A DNA stretch of 64,000 bases from Paenibacillus azoreducens (GCF_021654775.1 NZ_AP025343.1:5299501-5363500); one strand, 5' to 3'. Counted from the stretch's first letter, positions 50,932 through 59,505 are shown. Translations and numbers: made by a program. The notes: a model not told the origin generated them from the sequence alone.

Positions 50932-52557
50932 ATGTCTAAGTCCATATCCATCTTTGACACAACCCTTCGCGATGGCACCCAAGGAGAAGGGGTCAGCTTG
51001 TCGGCCGACGACAAGCTCAAAATAGCCAAAAAGCTTGATGATCTTGGTGTGCATTATATTGAAGGCGGGATTCCGGGAAGCAATAGCAAAGACATCGAAT
51101 TCTTCAAAAGAGTACAGCAGCTCGGGCTTAACGCCAAAATCACCGCTTTTGGCAGCACGCGCCGCAAAGACAGCCAAGCGGATCAGGACGCGAACCTGCA
51201 GCGCATCATCGAGTCCGGCGCCCAGGCTGCAACACTCGTCGGCAAGTCCTGGGATTTCCATGTCCATACCGCCCTGCAAACGACGCTTGAAGAAAATATT
51301 GCCATGATTTATGATTCCATCGCTTACCTGAAGCAGCAGGGTCTTGAAGTCATCTTTGACGCCGAGCATTTCTTCGACGGTTACAAGAACAACCCCGAAT
51401 ACGCGGTTTCGGTACTGAAAAAAGCCCATGAAGCCGGAGCTGACTGGCTCGTCATGTGCGACACCAACGGCGGGACGCTCCCGCATGAAATCAGCAGCAT
51501 CGTCGGAACCCTCCGCAGCGGCCTGCCGCTGGCCAACCTGGGCATTCACACCCATAACGACTGCGAACTGGCAGTTGCCAACACGCTTAGCGCCGTTCAG
51601 GCCGGAGTTCGCCAAGTGCAAGGAACGATCAACGGTTACGGCGAACGCTGCGGCAATGCCAATCTCTGCTCTATTATCCCTAACCTGCAGCTCAAGTTGG
51701 GCTACGATTGTATCGGTGAGGAACGCCTGAAACAGCTGACGGGTACCGCCCGTTACGTCAGCGAAATTGCAAACGTGAATATGCCGGTTAACCAGCCGTA
51801 TGTCGGAAATGCGGCCTTCGCCCATAAGGGCGGCATCCACGTGTCCGCCATCCTCCGCGATTCCCGGACTTATGAGCATATCGTGCCTGAATGGGTGGGC
51901 AACAAACAGCGCGTCCTCGTATCGGATTTGGCCGGGCAAAGCAACATCGTGTCCAAAGCAAAAGACATGGGACTTGATTTTGACGCTGCAAACGAGCAGT
52001 CCCGTAAGGTCATCGACAAAATTAAAAACCTGGAGCATCAAGGATATACCTTTGAAGCTGCCGACGCATCCCTCGAACTGCTGCTGCGTGAAGCCGGCGG
52101 GGAGGCGAAAGAGCTATTTACCTTTGAATCCTTTAAGATGCTGGTCGAAAAAACAGCCGGACGTCCCGTCGTTTCCGAGGCCTTCGTCAAGCTGAAAGTC
52201 GCCGGCAACCATGTTTATACCGCCGCGGAAGGCAACGGTCCGGTCAATGCTCTCGATAATGCGCTGCGGAAAGCCCTGGTACAATACTTCCCGGCGATTA
52301 AGGAAATGCATCTGTCCGACTATAAGGTGCGTGTATTGGATGAAAAGGACGCGACGGCAGCCAAAGTCCGCGTACTTATCGAATCCAGGGATATCCACAA
52401 TTCCTGGAATACGGTAGGGGTATCCGGCAACGTGATCGAAGCGAGCTGGGAGGCTCTCGTCGACAGTGTGCGATATGCTCTGCTTGGACAAAACCTTCAA
52501 AGCGGCAGCGATATGGAAGAATTGTTATCGGAGCAAAAAGGCTTGGTTAATCATTAG
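50932..52557 (+). CDS. cimA: citramalate synthase
   Basis: Condenses pyruvate and acetyl-CoA to (R)-citramalate, giving a threonine-independent route to isoleucine, 541 residues. The HMG-CoA lyase-like barrel has IFDTTLRDGTQGEG (metal and catalytic residues), IEGGIPGSN, NLGIHTHNDCELAVAN and NGYGERCGNANLC. The C-terminal LeuA-type regulatory domain ends GVSGNVIEASWEALVDSVRYALL, suggesting isoleucine feedback. ATG 50932 follows AAAGGAGGACGCTTC. The IPGS...GERCGNANL set and length separate it from LeuA. No other isoleucine genes are adjacent. The leader shows repeats but no T-box. Confidence 0.92.
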   Translation: MSKSISIFDTTLRDGTQGEGVSLSADDKLKIAKKLDDLGVHYIEGGIPGSNSKDIEFFKRVQQLGLNAKITAFGSTRRKDSQADQDANLQRIIESGAQAATLVGKSWDFHVHTALQTTLEENIAMIYDSIAYLKQQGLEVIFDAEHFFDGYKNNPEYAVSVLKKAHEAGADWLVMCDTNGGTLPHEISSIVGTLRSGLPLANLGIHTHNDCELAVANTLSAVQAGVRQVQGTINGYGERCGNANLCSIIPNLQLKLGYDCIGEERLKQLTGTARYVSEIANVNMPVNQPYVGNAAFAHKGGIHVSAILRDSRTYEHIVPEWVGNKQRVLVSDLAGQSNIVSKAKDMGLDFDAANEQSRKVIDKIKNLEHQGYTFEAADASLELLLREAGGEAKELFTFESFKMLVEKTAGRPVVSEAFVKLKVAGNHVYTAAEGNGPVNALDNALRKALVQYFPAIKEMHLSDYKVRVLDEKDATAAKVRVLIESRDIHNSWNTVGVSGNVIEASWEALVDSVRYALLGQNLQSGSDMEELLSEQKGLVNH

Positions 52558-52702
52558 CAAGCTCCCGCTACAAATAGCACTTCGCTAAAATGCTTCTGCA
52601 AGGGCGTAGGCAATAATTGACGGTATCTTAGAAAACACTGAGCGCCATCTCCTCATTTTTTCCAAACACATAAGGGAGCGTTCTTCCGTCCGCCTGCATC
52701 TC
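52558..52702. other. intergenic stretch, nothing recognised
   Basis: Part of a 647-base gap between convergent genes. No gene or hairpin of note here; the rest of the gap holds the composite dyad repeat and two terminators. Confidence 0.5.
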
Positions 52703-52885
52703 TAACGAAACTACAGATCGTTATGGCCTCAAAAATGGAAGTCGTTTGAATCTAACGAAACTGCAGATCGTTATTTGGGGTAAATACCGGCTGAAGGGCA
52801 ATTAGTTCGATTAATAGCGATACCCTGTTTCGTTAAAATTCTAAAAGGCCCTTTTTGAGATAAATAGCGATATCACGTTTCGTTA
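52703..52885. repeat. composite TAACGA dyad repeat, copy 2 (uninterrupted)
   Basis: Forward units at 52703 and 52753 (TAACGAAACT-CAGATCGTTAT) and reverse units at 52814 and 52864 (ATAGCGATA...GTTTCGTTA). Spacing is 50, 61 and 50 bp, the same as at 34293-35721 once the IS is removed. The whole could fold into one long imperfect hairpin. Confidence 0.85.
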
Positions 52886-52903
52886 ACCATAATCCGCACA
52901 CTC

Positions 52904-52937
52904 CGCCCCCGTGGATGCATTGATGCTCCCGGGGGCG
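52904..52937 (+). terminator. GC-rich hairpin terminator
   Basis: CGCCCCCGTGG pairs with CCCGGGGGCG (arms from 52904 and to 52937); CTTCTATTCGTTTT follows. It is about 350 bases after cimA. Confidence 0.6.
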
Positions 52938-53096
52938 CTTCTATTCGTTTTCGGGAAACCAGACGAACGCAAAATCCAACTTAAGATATCCAACTGCGAT
53001 AAAGCATCAGACACTTTAAGCTCTCAAATAATTCATGCTCGCAATCAAAATATGAGCGACTCCAAAAAAAGGATTTCACTCTCTCCGAGCATCTAA

Positions 53097-53132
53097 AAAA
53101 ACCTCGATGTCCGTTTGGACACACGAGGTTTT
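53097..53132. terminator. bidirectional terminator
   Basis: AAACCTCG (53099-53106) pairs with CGAGGTTT (53124-53131) plus an inner TGTCC/GGACA stem. A/T runs are on both sides; it serves the ResA-like gene. Confidence 0.75.
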
Positions 53133-53204
53133 AAGGTTTTTGGATTCTTTTCGTGAAAACCGTTCCCTCAGACCTTTTAAGAGCTGCGAAGTTACGCTGC
53201 TTGA

Positions 53205-53771
53205 TTACCGCTTAACCAGCTTTTTCACTTTTTTCTCCAGCTCGTTCGGAGGCAAGGTACCGAGAATAACCTCCTGAATTACGCCGTGCTTGTCAATCAG
53301 CACATTGGTCGGATAGGCAATAACCCTATACATCTTCTCGTAAATATCGGCCTTCGTATCAAGCATAACCGGAAAGATCACATTATATTTTTTGATAAAC
53401 TCAGGAACATTTTTCTCTTGATCGTTTTTTGTCACATTGACCCCATATATATTGAGCTTATCCTTGTACTTTTCGGCCAGTTCATTCAGAACGGGCGTCT
53501 CTTCCTTGCAGGGGTCGCACCAGGTAGCCCAGAAATTCAGCAAAATCGCTTTGTCTTGCTCGCCGCCGACATGATACTCTTTGCCGTCCAGCCCCTGTAG
53601 ACTAAACGGTGGAGCAAGCAGTCCCGCCTTGGGCCCTGTCTCGGTCGGCATCGGTTCTTCGTGCCGGAACACCGACTGGATGCCAGGTCCCGCATTTTGA
53701 TAAATGGCGATGCCAATCAACACGATAACGCCAATAAGTATGTATAGATTACGCTTCATGGATGTCTTCAT
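53205..53771 (-). CDS. ResA-like thiol-disulfide oxidoreductase
   Basis: Membrane-anchored thioredoxin-fold protein facing outside, 188 residues. In ResA it reduces apocytochrome c cysteines; other TlpA-family members serve different partners. One N-terminal helix (NLYILIGVIVLIGIAIYQNA) is followed by an AhpC/TSA-Redoxin domain. The active site is WCDPC (Cys85, Cys88, counted from ATG 53771). The cis-Pro lies in VIAYPTNVLID. The start is ATG 53771 (very near GGAAGG) or ATG 53759. The ResBC cytochrome-assembly genes are not adjacent, so the name is not certain. Confidence 0.83.
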   Translation of the reverse strand: MKTSMKRNLYILIGVIVLIGIAIYQNAGPGIQSVFRHEEPMPTETGPKAGLLAPPFSLQGLDGKEYHVGGEQDKAILLNFWATWCDPCKEETPVLNELAEKYKDKLNIYGVNVTKNDQEKNVPEFIKKYNVIFPVMLDTKADIYEKMYRVIAYPTNVLIDKHGVIQEVILGTLPPNELEKKVKKLVKR

Positions 53772-54122
53772 TTTCCTTCCATAAATTTTTCATTGATTAT
53801 ATTCTCTATAAGTTGATTAATGATTGAACGGATGAAGGCAGCCGGGCGAAATGTGCTTTCGATCGCTGTTGCTCCCGGATTTCTATGATTCAAATTCATT
53901 CATGGTCGAAATCCGCTCACAAAGGCGAGCGCTCCGCTTCTCCGTAAATCTTTCTCCCTCTTGCCCATTCCTTATCCTTTTCTTTACTCAACTTATATAA
54001 TATTGTACCCTCTTTTCAAAGTAACTTACAGTTTCTATTTAAAAAAAGTATGATATAGGATATATTCCAAAATAACAGCCCCCGTTTAACCAACAGGGGC
54101 ATTACGAAAGTGGGAACTTCAT
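53772..54122. other. intergenic region with promoter and hairpin
   Basis: 351 bases. A hairpin GCCCCCGTT/AACAGGGGC lies at 54078-54100, just before the JAMM gene. An upstream TTACAG-17-TATGAT could be its promoter. No gene seen. Confidence 0.5.
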
Positions 54123-54578
54123 TTGCCGGCATCTCATGAAACCCGTCAGGAAATATGGCTCTGCGCCTCATGTAAAAAACAAATCTCCGAGCATCTGACT
54201 TCGGGATTGCCGTACGAAACTTGCGGCGTACTGCAGGGCAGAGCCGATATGGACGGCCTATGGATCGACAACTTCATACCGATACGCAATGCTGCGCCCG
54301 ACCCGCTGCATCATTTCAGCCTTCATCCCGAAGATTGGACCAAAGCATGCTTACGCGGGGATAGCCTGATCGGCCTGTTTCATTCCCATCCGCATTCGCC
54401 TCCGCTTCCTTCCAGTGAGGATTTGCGGCAGCTGCCGCTGTTTGCGGGGATGCTTGGCGTATATTTGATCGGCAGCCCGGACGGAGATGACGGGGAAATT
54501 GAACTGAACGGATATCGGATCCGCCAAGGATCGGATGGCGGGTACACGCTGCAGCCGGCAGTCATCAGGCATGGCTGA
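54123..54578 (+). CDS. M67 family (JAMM/MPN+) metallopeptidase
   Basis: Zinc isopeptidase-type protein of 151 residues. The JAMM motif is complete: Glu32 (YETCGVL), His87-x-His89, seven residues, Ser97, two residues, Asp100 (FHSHPHSPPLPSSED). Bacterial members cut C-terminal tails from ubiquitin-like sulfur carriers (ThiS/MoaD/CysO type) or other proteins. No such carrier gene is adjacent. A CASC near the N-terminus is unusual. The start is TTG 54123 with a weak AAAGTGGG site; no in-frame ATG is available nearby. Its end overlaps the convergent exonuclease gene by 14 bases. Confidence 0.83.
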   Translation: MPASHETRQEIWLCASCKKQISEHLTSGLPYETCGVLQGRADMDGLWIDNFIPIRNAAPDPLHHFSLHPEDWTKACLRGDSLIGLFHSHPHSPPLPSSEDLRQLPLFAGMLGVYLIGSPDGDDGEIELNGYRIRQGSDGGYTLQPAVIRHG

Positions 54579-55305
54579 GACAGGCGTATAAATCGCCGAG
54601 CGTCTCGGCCTTTTGGCCTGCTGTTATTTCCTTCATATAAGAAACCCACAGCTTTGCCGTCATTTTCGCATCCCCAAGCGCATGATGCCTGCCTTCGATC
54701 GAAATACCTCTTTCAGCCAACAATTCGTCCAGCGCATAACTCTGACGGTTGGGCTCAAGCCAGCGCGCAAGCATCATCGTATCGATGACGCGGTGACGAA
54801 GGTTGACCTTGGATGTTTTCCAAAGGGCGGCATTCAAAAACGACTTGTCATGTGCGCTCGCATGGGCTACAAGCACCCTGTCTCCTACGAAATGCATGAA
54901 ACCATGCAGTCCTTCCATTAAAGGCGGTGCCTCATCAATCATCTGCTGGGTAATGCCCGTGAGCTCAATGATATGCTGCGGAACCGGGCGTTTGGCCTGA
55001 ACCAGCGTGTAGAAATGCCTATCCTCCAAAATACGGCATCCATCGACTTTCAGGGCTCCGATGGACAAGATTTCATCTCCTTGCTGAGCACGGAAACCGG
55101 TTGTTTCGAGATCGAAAATGACGGTTTCAAGCCTATTCAAAGAGATATGCAGTAGTTCAGGCCGGCGCTGCTCCCTCATCAGGGAACGGATAAAAGCCAT
55201 TTGCTGGGCCGTAGCGCCGCCCATCACGGACGCGATGGCCGAAGGCACTCCTCCTTGGCGCAGCATGTTCCAGAATCCGCTATTTCCGCGGTCCGGGGAT
55301 TTCAT
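54565..55305 (-). CDS. DnaQ-like 3'-5' exonuclease
   Basis: DEDDh exonuclease related to the proofreading subunit of DNA polymerase III, 246 residues. Exo I is VIFDLETTG, Exo II VLVAHASAHDKSFL, and Exo III is HHALGDAKMTAKLW with catalytic His and Asp. It has an N-terminal extension of about 55 residues (GGATAQQMAFIRSLMREQRRPE). The start overlaps the DUF294 gene's stop (ATGA), so both are co-translated. This DUF294-exonuclease pairing suggests a joint role in signal-controlled nucleic-acid processing, not yet defined. Confidence 0.87.
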   Translation of the reverse strand: MKSPDRGNSGFWNMLRQGGVPSAIASVMGGATAQQMAFIRSLMREQRRPELLHISLNRLETVIFDLETTGFRAQQGDEILSIGALKVDGCRILEDRHFYTLVQAKRPVPQHIIELTGITQQMIDEAPPLMEGLHGFMHFVGDRVLVAHASAHDKSFLNAALWKTSKVNLRHRVIDTMMLARWLEPNRQSYALDELLAERGISIEGRHHALGDAKMTAKLWVSYMKEITAGQKAETLGDLYACLSHA

Positions 55306-56381
55306 GATTTTCCCCTCTCCGCAAAACGCAGCCGTCTCTGCAGCGCCCGATGAAGCTGTCTCGCCGTGGCCAGGCAGTCGCGGAGATGAAGCGAAATCGG
55401 CTTTTTCCTCAGCTCCGATTGCGGTAAATAACCGCTGCCGGAATATGTCCCATCCTTCATCGAAAAAGACGCAAGCGCCCGAAGCTTCAACGCCTTCAGA
55501 AAGGCGCGCTGGCAGTTTTCAAGCAGCAGATTGCCGCCGTCCAGGAGCGTAAGCTTTTCCAGCCGCTTCAAAGTAGAAGTTTCGCCGATTCCCTCCTGCA
55601 AAGCCATATATCGGATGCTGTTCACGAGAGGAATATAAACCCCGTATTTCACATCAAATTCTCCGGCATGTTCCCCAAACCGCTCGGTCACCACCTGTCC
55701 CAAAATATTCATCGTTGCCTTATGTCTGACCGTGTTTCTCAAAATAGCCGTCGCCATCTCCGGAGATTCATTCATGCTGCTTTCAAAAAATTGTTTCCAG
55801 TCCGCTGCAAGCCCCCGTTCGCCCGCTATAAAACGCATATCCGAAGCGATCATCAGGTAACGGACGGGTTCCCATCCGTAGTCCTGATGCCAGCTTGCGA
55901 TCTGCCGTTTCCACTCCTCCAGGGTTTTCCGCCACAATGGCTCAGAGCACATAACCTTGCCTTTACACGGTCCATACCCCAGGTATTCAAGCAGATTCGA
56001 TAAGCGATGCCCATATGCCTGAAAATACTCATTTTTAGCCTGATGAACTTCATCGCTGATGATAAGCCCATTGTCCTGATCACTCCAAAGCGTGGACTCG
56101 CGCCGTCCCAGACTGCCGAATACGACAAAAGAGTATGGAACCGGAGGAGAGCCGCAACCCGCTTCTAACATCTCCGATTCACAAACAGCCGCAGCTCTTG
56201 CCACAATCTCATCATGCATGTCATTCACCAGCGATGTCCATGCGGCAATAGGAAGAACTGCGTATAATTGCTCCAGCTGCCCCTCACATTCCTGCTTTTC
56301 CTTTCTAAGCTGTTCGCGGGAAGCTGAGCTCCTGATGCCTTCCAAATCCGGCTTGCTCTCCGCGTATTTTATCGGTTCCAT
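55302..56381 (-). CDS. DUF294 nucleotidyltransferase-like protein
   Basis: Cytosolic protein of 359 residues related to the GlnD/nucleotidyltransferase fold. The N-terminal half has FVVFGSLGRRESTLWSDQDNGLII, with GS...GRRE at 89-95 and the acidic SDQD at 100-103, the metal-binding site. The C-terminal DUF294 helical domain follows. CBS or cyclic-nucleotide domains often found before it are absent. The substrate is unknown. ATG 56381 follows AGGGAGGTGGAGGG. Translation is coupled to the DnaQ-like exonuclease. It lies downstream of amt on the same strand, though 66 bases separate them. Confidence 0.83.
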   Translation of the reverse strand: MEPIKYAESKPDLEGIRSSASREQLRKEKQECEGQLEQLYAVLPIAAWTSLVNDMHDEIVARAAAVCESEMLEAGCGSPPVPYSFVVFGSLGRRESTLWSDQDNGLIISDEVHQAKNEYFQAYGHRLSNLLEYLGYGPCKGKVMCSEPLWRKTLEEWKRQIASWHQDYGWEPVRYLMIASDMRFIAGERGLAADWKQFFESSMNESPEMATAILRNTVRHKATMNILGQVVTERFGEHAGEFDVKYGVYIPLVNSIRYMALQEGIGETSTLKRLEKLTLLDGGNLLLENCQRAFLKALKLRALASFSMKDGTYSGSGYLPQSELRKKPISLHLRDCLATARQLHRALQRRLRFAERGKS

Positions 56382-56447
56382 CCCTCCACCTCCCTGCTGA
56401 ACTCCAATAAATTGACGCTTTCATCCATCGGGCAAAGCCGTAAGATT

Positions 56448-57887
56448 TCAGCTTAAAGCCTCTTCGATTCCCGCCGCCGGTTTAACCGTTGAAAGCTCCG
56501 GCTCAGATTTGGCAGCTCTATCAATAATAAGCTTCATTTGTTCCGGATAGCCGTATGAGCCATGCTCGCTGATATCCAGACCCATCATTTCTTCTTCCTC
56601 CGACACCCGGATACCCATCGCTCTTTTCATCACGCCGATAATCACGAATGAGATCGCGAATACGAATATAAATGCCCCGAGAACCCCAAGAAGTTGTACA
56701 CCAAGCTGTTCCAGCCCTCCCCCATAGAAAAGGCCCGGTTTTCCGACGCCCGTCGTCGCAACGAGTTTCGGCGTTGCAAAAAGCCCTGTGGAAATCGCGC
56801 CCCAAATGCCGGCAATACCGTGCACGGAGAATGCGTAAATCGGATCGTCGATTCCCGCTCTTTCTAACCATTGCGCCGTAAAAAAGGTAACGATGCCGGC
56901 GACGGCACCGATCACTGCGGCAGCCCACGCATCCACGAACGCGCACGAACCCGTGATGGCAACGAGTGCCGCCAATACGCCATTCAGCATGCTTGGAATA
57001 TCGGCTTTACCGAATATGGCCCAAGAGATCAATAGCGCAGCGACAGCCCCGGCCGCTACCGCAATATTCGTCGTAAGCGCCACATACCCGAAGAAACCGT
57101 CCATCATCGCCGATAATGTGCTGCCCGGATTAAATCCAAACCAACCGATCCAAAGAATAAAGACGCCAAGAACGGATAAAACCTGATTATGACCCGGAAT
57201 GCTGTTCGGCTTGCCGTCTTTATTGTATTTGCCAAGACGCGGTTTCAGCATATAAGTGATCACCAGCGCTGCCGTGGCGCCTGTCAAATGCACAACCGTA
57301 GAGCCCGCAAAATCCTGCATCCCCAATTGCCCAAGCCAGCCGCCGCCCCACACCCAATGGGCCACCACCGGATAGATTACGATCATAAACAAGGTGCCGA
57401 ATACGATATACACGCTCAGTTTGGCGCGTTCAGCCATACCGCCGCATGCAATCGCAAGAGAAATGGCCGCAAAGGAGAGCTGGAACAGGAATTTCACCGA
57501 AAGGGAGACATCCGAACCAGCCAGCGAATCGAAGGATTTAGCCATGGAATCGCCTGTCATGAAAAATCCGGTCGTCCCAAAAAGACTGTTGCCGTTACCG
57601 AAACCGAGCCCGAAGCCTAAAGCCCAAAAAACGAGGATTGAGATGCCAAGCGTCAGAACCGTTTTGCCTGCAATATGGCCGGCATTTTTCATGCGTACCG
57701 ATCCAGCTTCCAGCAGCGCAAAGCCTGCCTGCATAAAAAATACGAGCATTGCGGCCATGAATACAAAAAAGGTGTTTAGTCCCGTCTGGAGCTGCGTGAC
57801 CGCGGAACCGTCATCGGCAAACACAGTAGCCGGAAAAACCATTAATGCAAGAAAAGCCATAACACCGCCAATACACTTTCTTTTCAT
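56448..57887 (-). CDS. amt: ammonium transporter (Amt family)
   Basis: Ammonium channel in the membrane, 479 residues with eleven helices after a cleavable signal (LALMVFPATVFA). Conserved features are FFMQAGFALLEAGSVRMKN, the first channel His in VVAHWVWGGGWL, DFAGSTVVHLTGA and the second His in FSVHGIAGIWG. A C-terminal cytoplasmic tail (VSEEEEMMGLDISEHGSYGYPE) has the regulatory region that touches PII proteins. No glnB/glnK gene follows, unlike many bacteria. ATG 57887 follows AGGAGTGGGGAT. Two TGTNA-N7-TNACA boxes upstream indicate GlnR/TnrA nitrogen control. Confidence 0.95.
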   Translation of the reverse strand: MKRKCIGGVMAFLALMVFPATVFADDGSAVTQLQTGLNTFFVFMAAMLVFFMQAGFALLEAGSVRMKNAGHIAGKTVLTLGISILVFWALGFGLGFGNGNSLFGTTGFFMTGDSMAKSFDSLAGSDVSLSVKFLFQLSFAAISLAIACGGMAERAKLSVYIVFGTLFMIVIYPVVAHWVWGGGWLGQLGMQDFAGSTVVHLTGATAALVITYMLKPRLGKYNKDGKPNSIPGHNQVLSVLGVFILWIGWFGFNPGSTLSAMMDGFFGYVALTTNIAVAAGAVAALLISWAIFGKADIPSMLNGVLAALVAITGSCAFVDAWAAAVIGAVAGIVTFFTAQWLERAGIDDPIYAFSVHGIAGIWGAISTGLFATPKLVATTGVGKPGLFYGGGLEQLGVQLLGVLGAFIFVFAISFVIIGVMKRAMGIRVSEEEEMMGLDISEHGSYGYPEQMKLIIDRAAKSEPELSTVKPAAGIEEALS

Positions 57888-57904
57888 ATCCCCACTCCTA
57901 TAAA

Positions 57905-57921
57905 TGTCATATTTTATAACA
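57905..57921. promoter_or_regulatory. GlnR/TnrA-type box proximal to amt
   Basis: TGTCA-TATTTTA-TAACA fits TGTNA-N7-TNACA exactly. It is only 18 bases before the amt start codon, a place suited to repression or roadblock. Confidence 0.75.
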
Positions 57922-57996
57922 TAATGAGAAATTATTAATCACATTATAAGCAAATTAATACGACTTTGACAATAAAATTATCAATTTAGATTTTAA

Positions 57997-58013
57997 TGTA
58001 ACGATATATAACA
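57997..58013. promoter_or_regulatory. GlnR/TnrA-type box distal to amt
   Basis: TGTAA-CGATATA-TAACA, a second exact match, 92 bp from the first, in the AT-rich divergent region between amt and the MerR gene. It could activate amt and/or affect the MerR gene. Confidence 0.75.
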
Positions 58014-58140
58014 TTAATTGTAATGTAGTAAAAGTATGACGTTTGACTGTATGGTTAATCTTCATGTATCATATTTTTCATCAAACCGTATCAAAAGAAG
58101 TTACATTTATTTTTTCTGCGAGGTGATGTTTAGTGGGGAT

Positions 58141-58572
58141 ATGAAATTGTACCGCATTGGAGAGTTATCTAAAGCCGGAGGAGTTAGCGAGCGGACGATC
58201 GATTACTACACAAAACTAGGGCTGATTTCTCCCGAAAAGCGAACTCAGAAAAATTATCGCTTATACAGCCATGAAACCTTATTACGTCTAGAGCGTATTA
58301 ATGATTTGAAACAAGAGAAATATACTCTGGAAGAGATTCGCCAGACGCTTGAAAAGTGGGACGCGGATCCCGAGATTCACCAGGTATCCGATAAACTGTC
58401 CTATCTGGAGCTGCATATGCAGCAGCTTGAACGCGAGGTCAGGGAGATTGCCCCCCTTCTGAAGAAAATGAAGCCAGGGCAAGCCCGGCATTTGCTGCTC
58501 AACTTGCTGCCGCAGGGAGCGGCATGCATTGAAGCCATCCGACTCTTTCTGGAGCAGGGACCTACGCTGTAG
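58141..58572 (+). CDS. MerR family transcriptional regulator
   Basis: 143 residues from ATG 58141 (ATG 58126 is possible; the GAGGTGATG and GTGGGGAT motifs make the site ambiguous). The winged helix is MKLYRIGELSKAGGVSERTIDYYTKLGLISPEKRTQKNYRLYSHETLLRLERI. A dimer coiled coil with LEKW and YLELHMQQLEREVREIAPLL follows. There are no Cys pairs for metal sensing, so it is not a CueR/ZntR type. It shares a divergent promoter region with amt that holds two GlnR-type boxes. A role in nitrogen control is possible but unproven. Confidence 0.85.
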   Translation: MKLYRIGELSKAGGVSERTIDYYTKLGLISPEKRTQKNYRLYSHETLLRLERINDLKQEKYTLEEIRQTLEKWDADPEIHQVSDKLSYLELHMQQLEREVREIAPLLKKMKPGQARHLLLNLLPQGAACIEAIRLFLEQGPTL

Positions 58573-58590
58573 CCCTTTTTCTTATTTTTC

Positions 58591-58708
58591 GGGGTCTCGC
58601 AAAGCAATCGGAATGAGCTTCAAAGACCACACGTCACTCAGTACTTTTGCTTCGCAAAAGCGCCTCTCTGTGAAAGGCGTCGGACTTCTTTCCGATACTC
58701 TTGCGGGG
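58591..58708. repeat. hairpin repeat, one internal module, reverse orientation
   Basis: Reads GGGGTCTCGCAAAGCAATCGGAAT ... GTCACTCAGTACTTTTGC ... GACTTCTTTCCGATACTC-TTGCGGGG, the reverse complement of the 50694 element with a single internal module. Confidence 0.85.
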
Positions 58709-58756
58709 TTAATACACCAGGTATTACTTTTTATGAAAAGCAGGAGGTTGTAAGGT

Positions 58757-59428
58757 ATGATGTATCTTCTCATAATTATTGCGTTCGGGTTTTCCCTTTG
58801 GGCTCAATTCCGGGTACAGGGAACTTTTAAAAAATGGTCCACGGTACCTTCCCAAAGCGGCATGACAGGATATGATGCGGCACGGCATATGCTGGACAGC
58901 AACGGCCTTCATGATATCCCGATCGAACCGGTCCGCGGCGCATTGTCCGATCATTATGATCCAATCCACCGCGTTGTGCGTTTGTCCGAACCGGTATACT
59001 ATGAAAATTCGATTTCAGCGATTTCGGTAGCCTGCCATGAAGTTGGCCACGCTATTCAGCACAAGCAGCATTATCCGATGCTGGTGCTCCGTCATCGGAT
59101 TTTCCCGATCGTCAACTTCGCTTCGGGAATCGCTCCTTTGCTGATCATCGCTGGGTTTCTGTTTCAATGGGCGGGATTGCTCGGACTCGGCATCGTTTTC
59201 TTCTCCGTTGCCGTCGCCTTTCAGCTGATTACTCTGCCGGTCGAATTTAACGCAAGCAACCGCGCACGCGACATCATGGTTTCGGAAGGTTACATTACCA
59301 ATGATGAAGAACGGGGCGTTGCCAAAGTGCTGAACTCCGCGGCTCTTACGTACGTTGCTGCCGCGCTGATCTCGGTTCTGGAACTCCTCCGATACATTAT
59401 GATTTTCGCGAATAATAACCGGGACTAA
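58757..59428 (+). CDS. yugP: zinc metallopeptidase, YugP family
   Basis: Membrane zinc protease-like protein of the YugP family, 223 residues, role unknown. The N-terminal helix (MYLLIIIAFGFSLWAQF) precedes a soluble part with HEVGH at 94-98. Two further helix groups follow (VNFASGIAPLLIIAGFLFQWAG, LGIVFFSVAVAFQLITLPVEFNAS). The third zinc ligand is probably the Glu in EFNASNRA. ATG 58757 follows AGGAGGTTGTAAGGT. It sits between two repeat elements. Confidence 0.88.
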   Translation: MMYLLIIIAFGFSLWAQFRVQGTFKKWSTVPSQSGMTGYDAARHMLDSNGLHDIPIEPVRGALSDHYDPIHRVVRLSEPVYYENSISAISVACHEVGHAIQHKQHYPMLVLRHRIFPIVNFASGIAPLLIIAGFLFQWAGLLGLGIVFFSVAVAFQLITLPVEFNASNRARDIMVSEGYITNDEERGVAKVLNSAALTYVAAALISVLELLRYIMIFANNNRD

Positions 59429-59449
59429 TTAACGACCCAAGAAAAACAA

Positions 59450-59505
59450 CCCACAAAGCGGAGCCTATGCTTTGATGCCTATTCCAAATACTTTGCGGGG
59501 GACCC
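59450..59505. repeat. diverged hairpin repeat, single copy
   Basis: CCCACAAAGCGGAGCCTATGC ... GCCTATTCCAAATACTTTGCGGGGGACC, the most diverged copy of the family. It follows yugP directly. Confidence 0.75.

Noticed and set aside
50878..52041. 387-codon frame on - opposite cimA
   Set aside because: Shadow of cimA; starts within a repeat and shows no recognisable domain.
52911..53096. 61-codon frame on +
   Set aside because: It starts within a GC-rich terminator hairpin and has no ribosome binding site.
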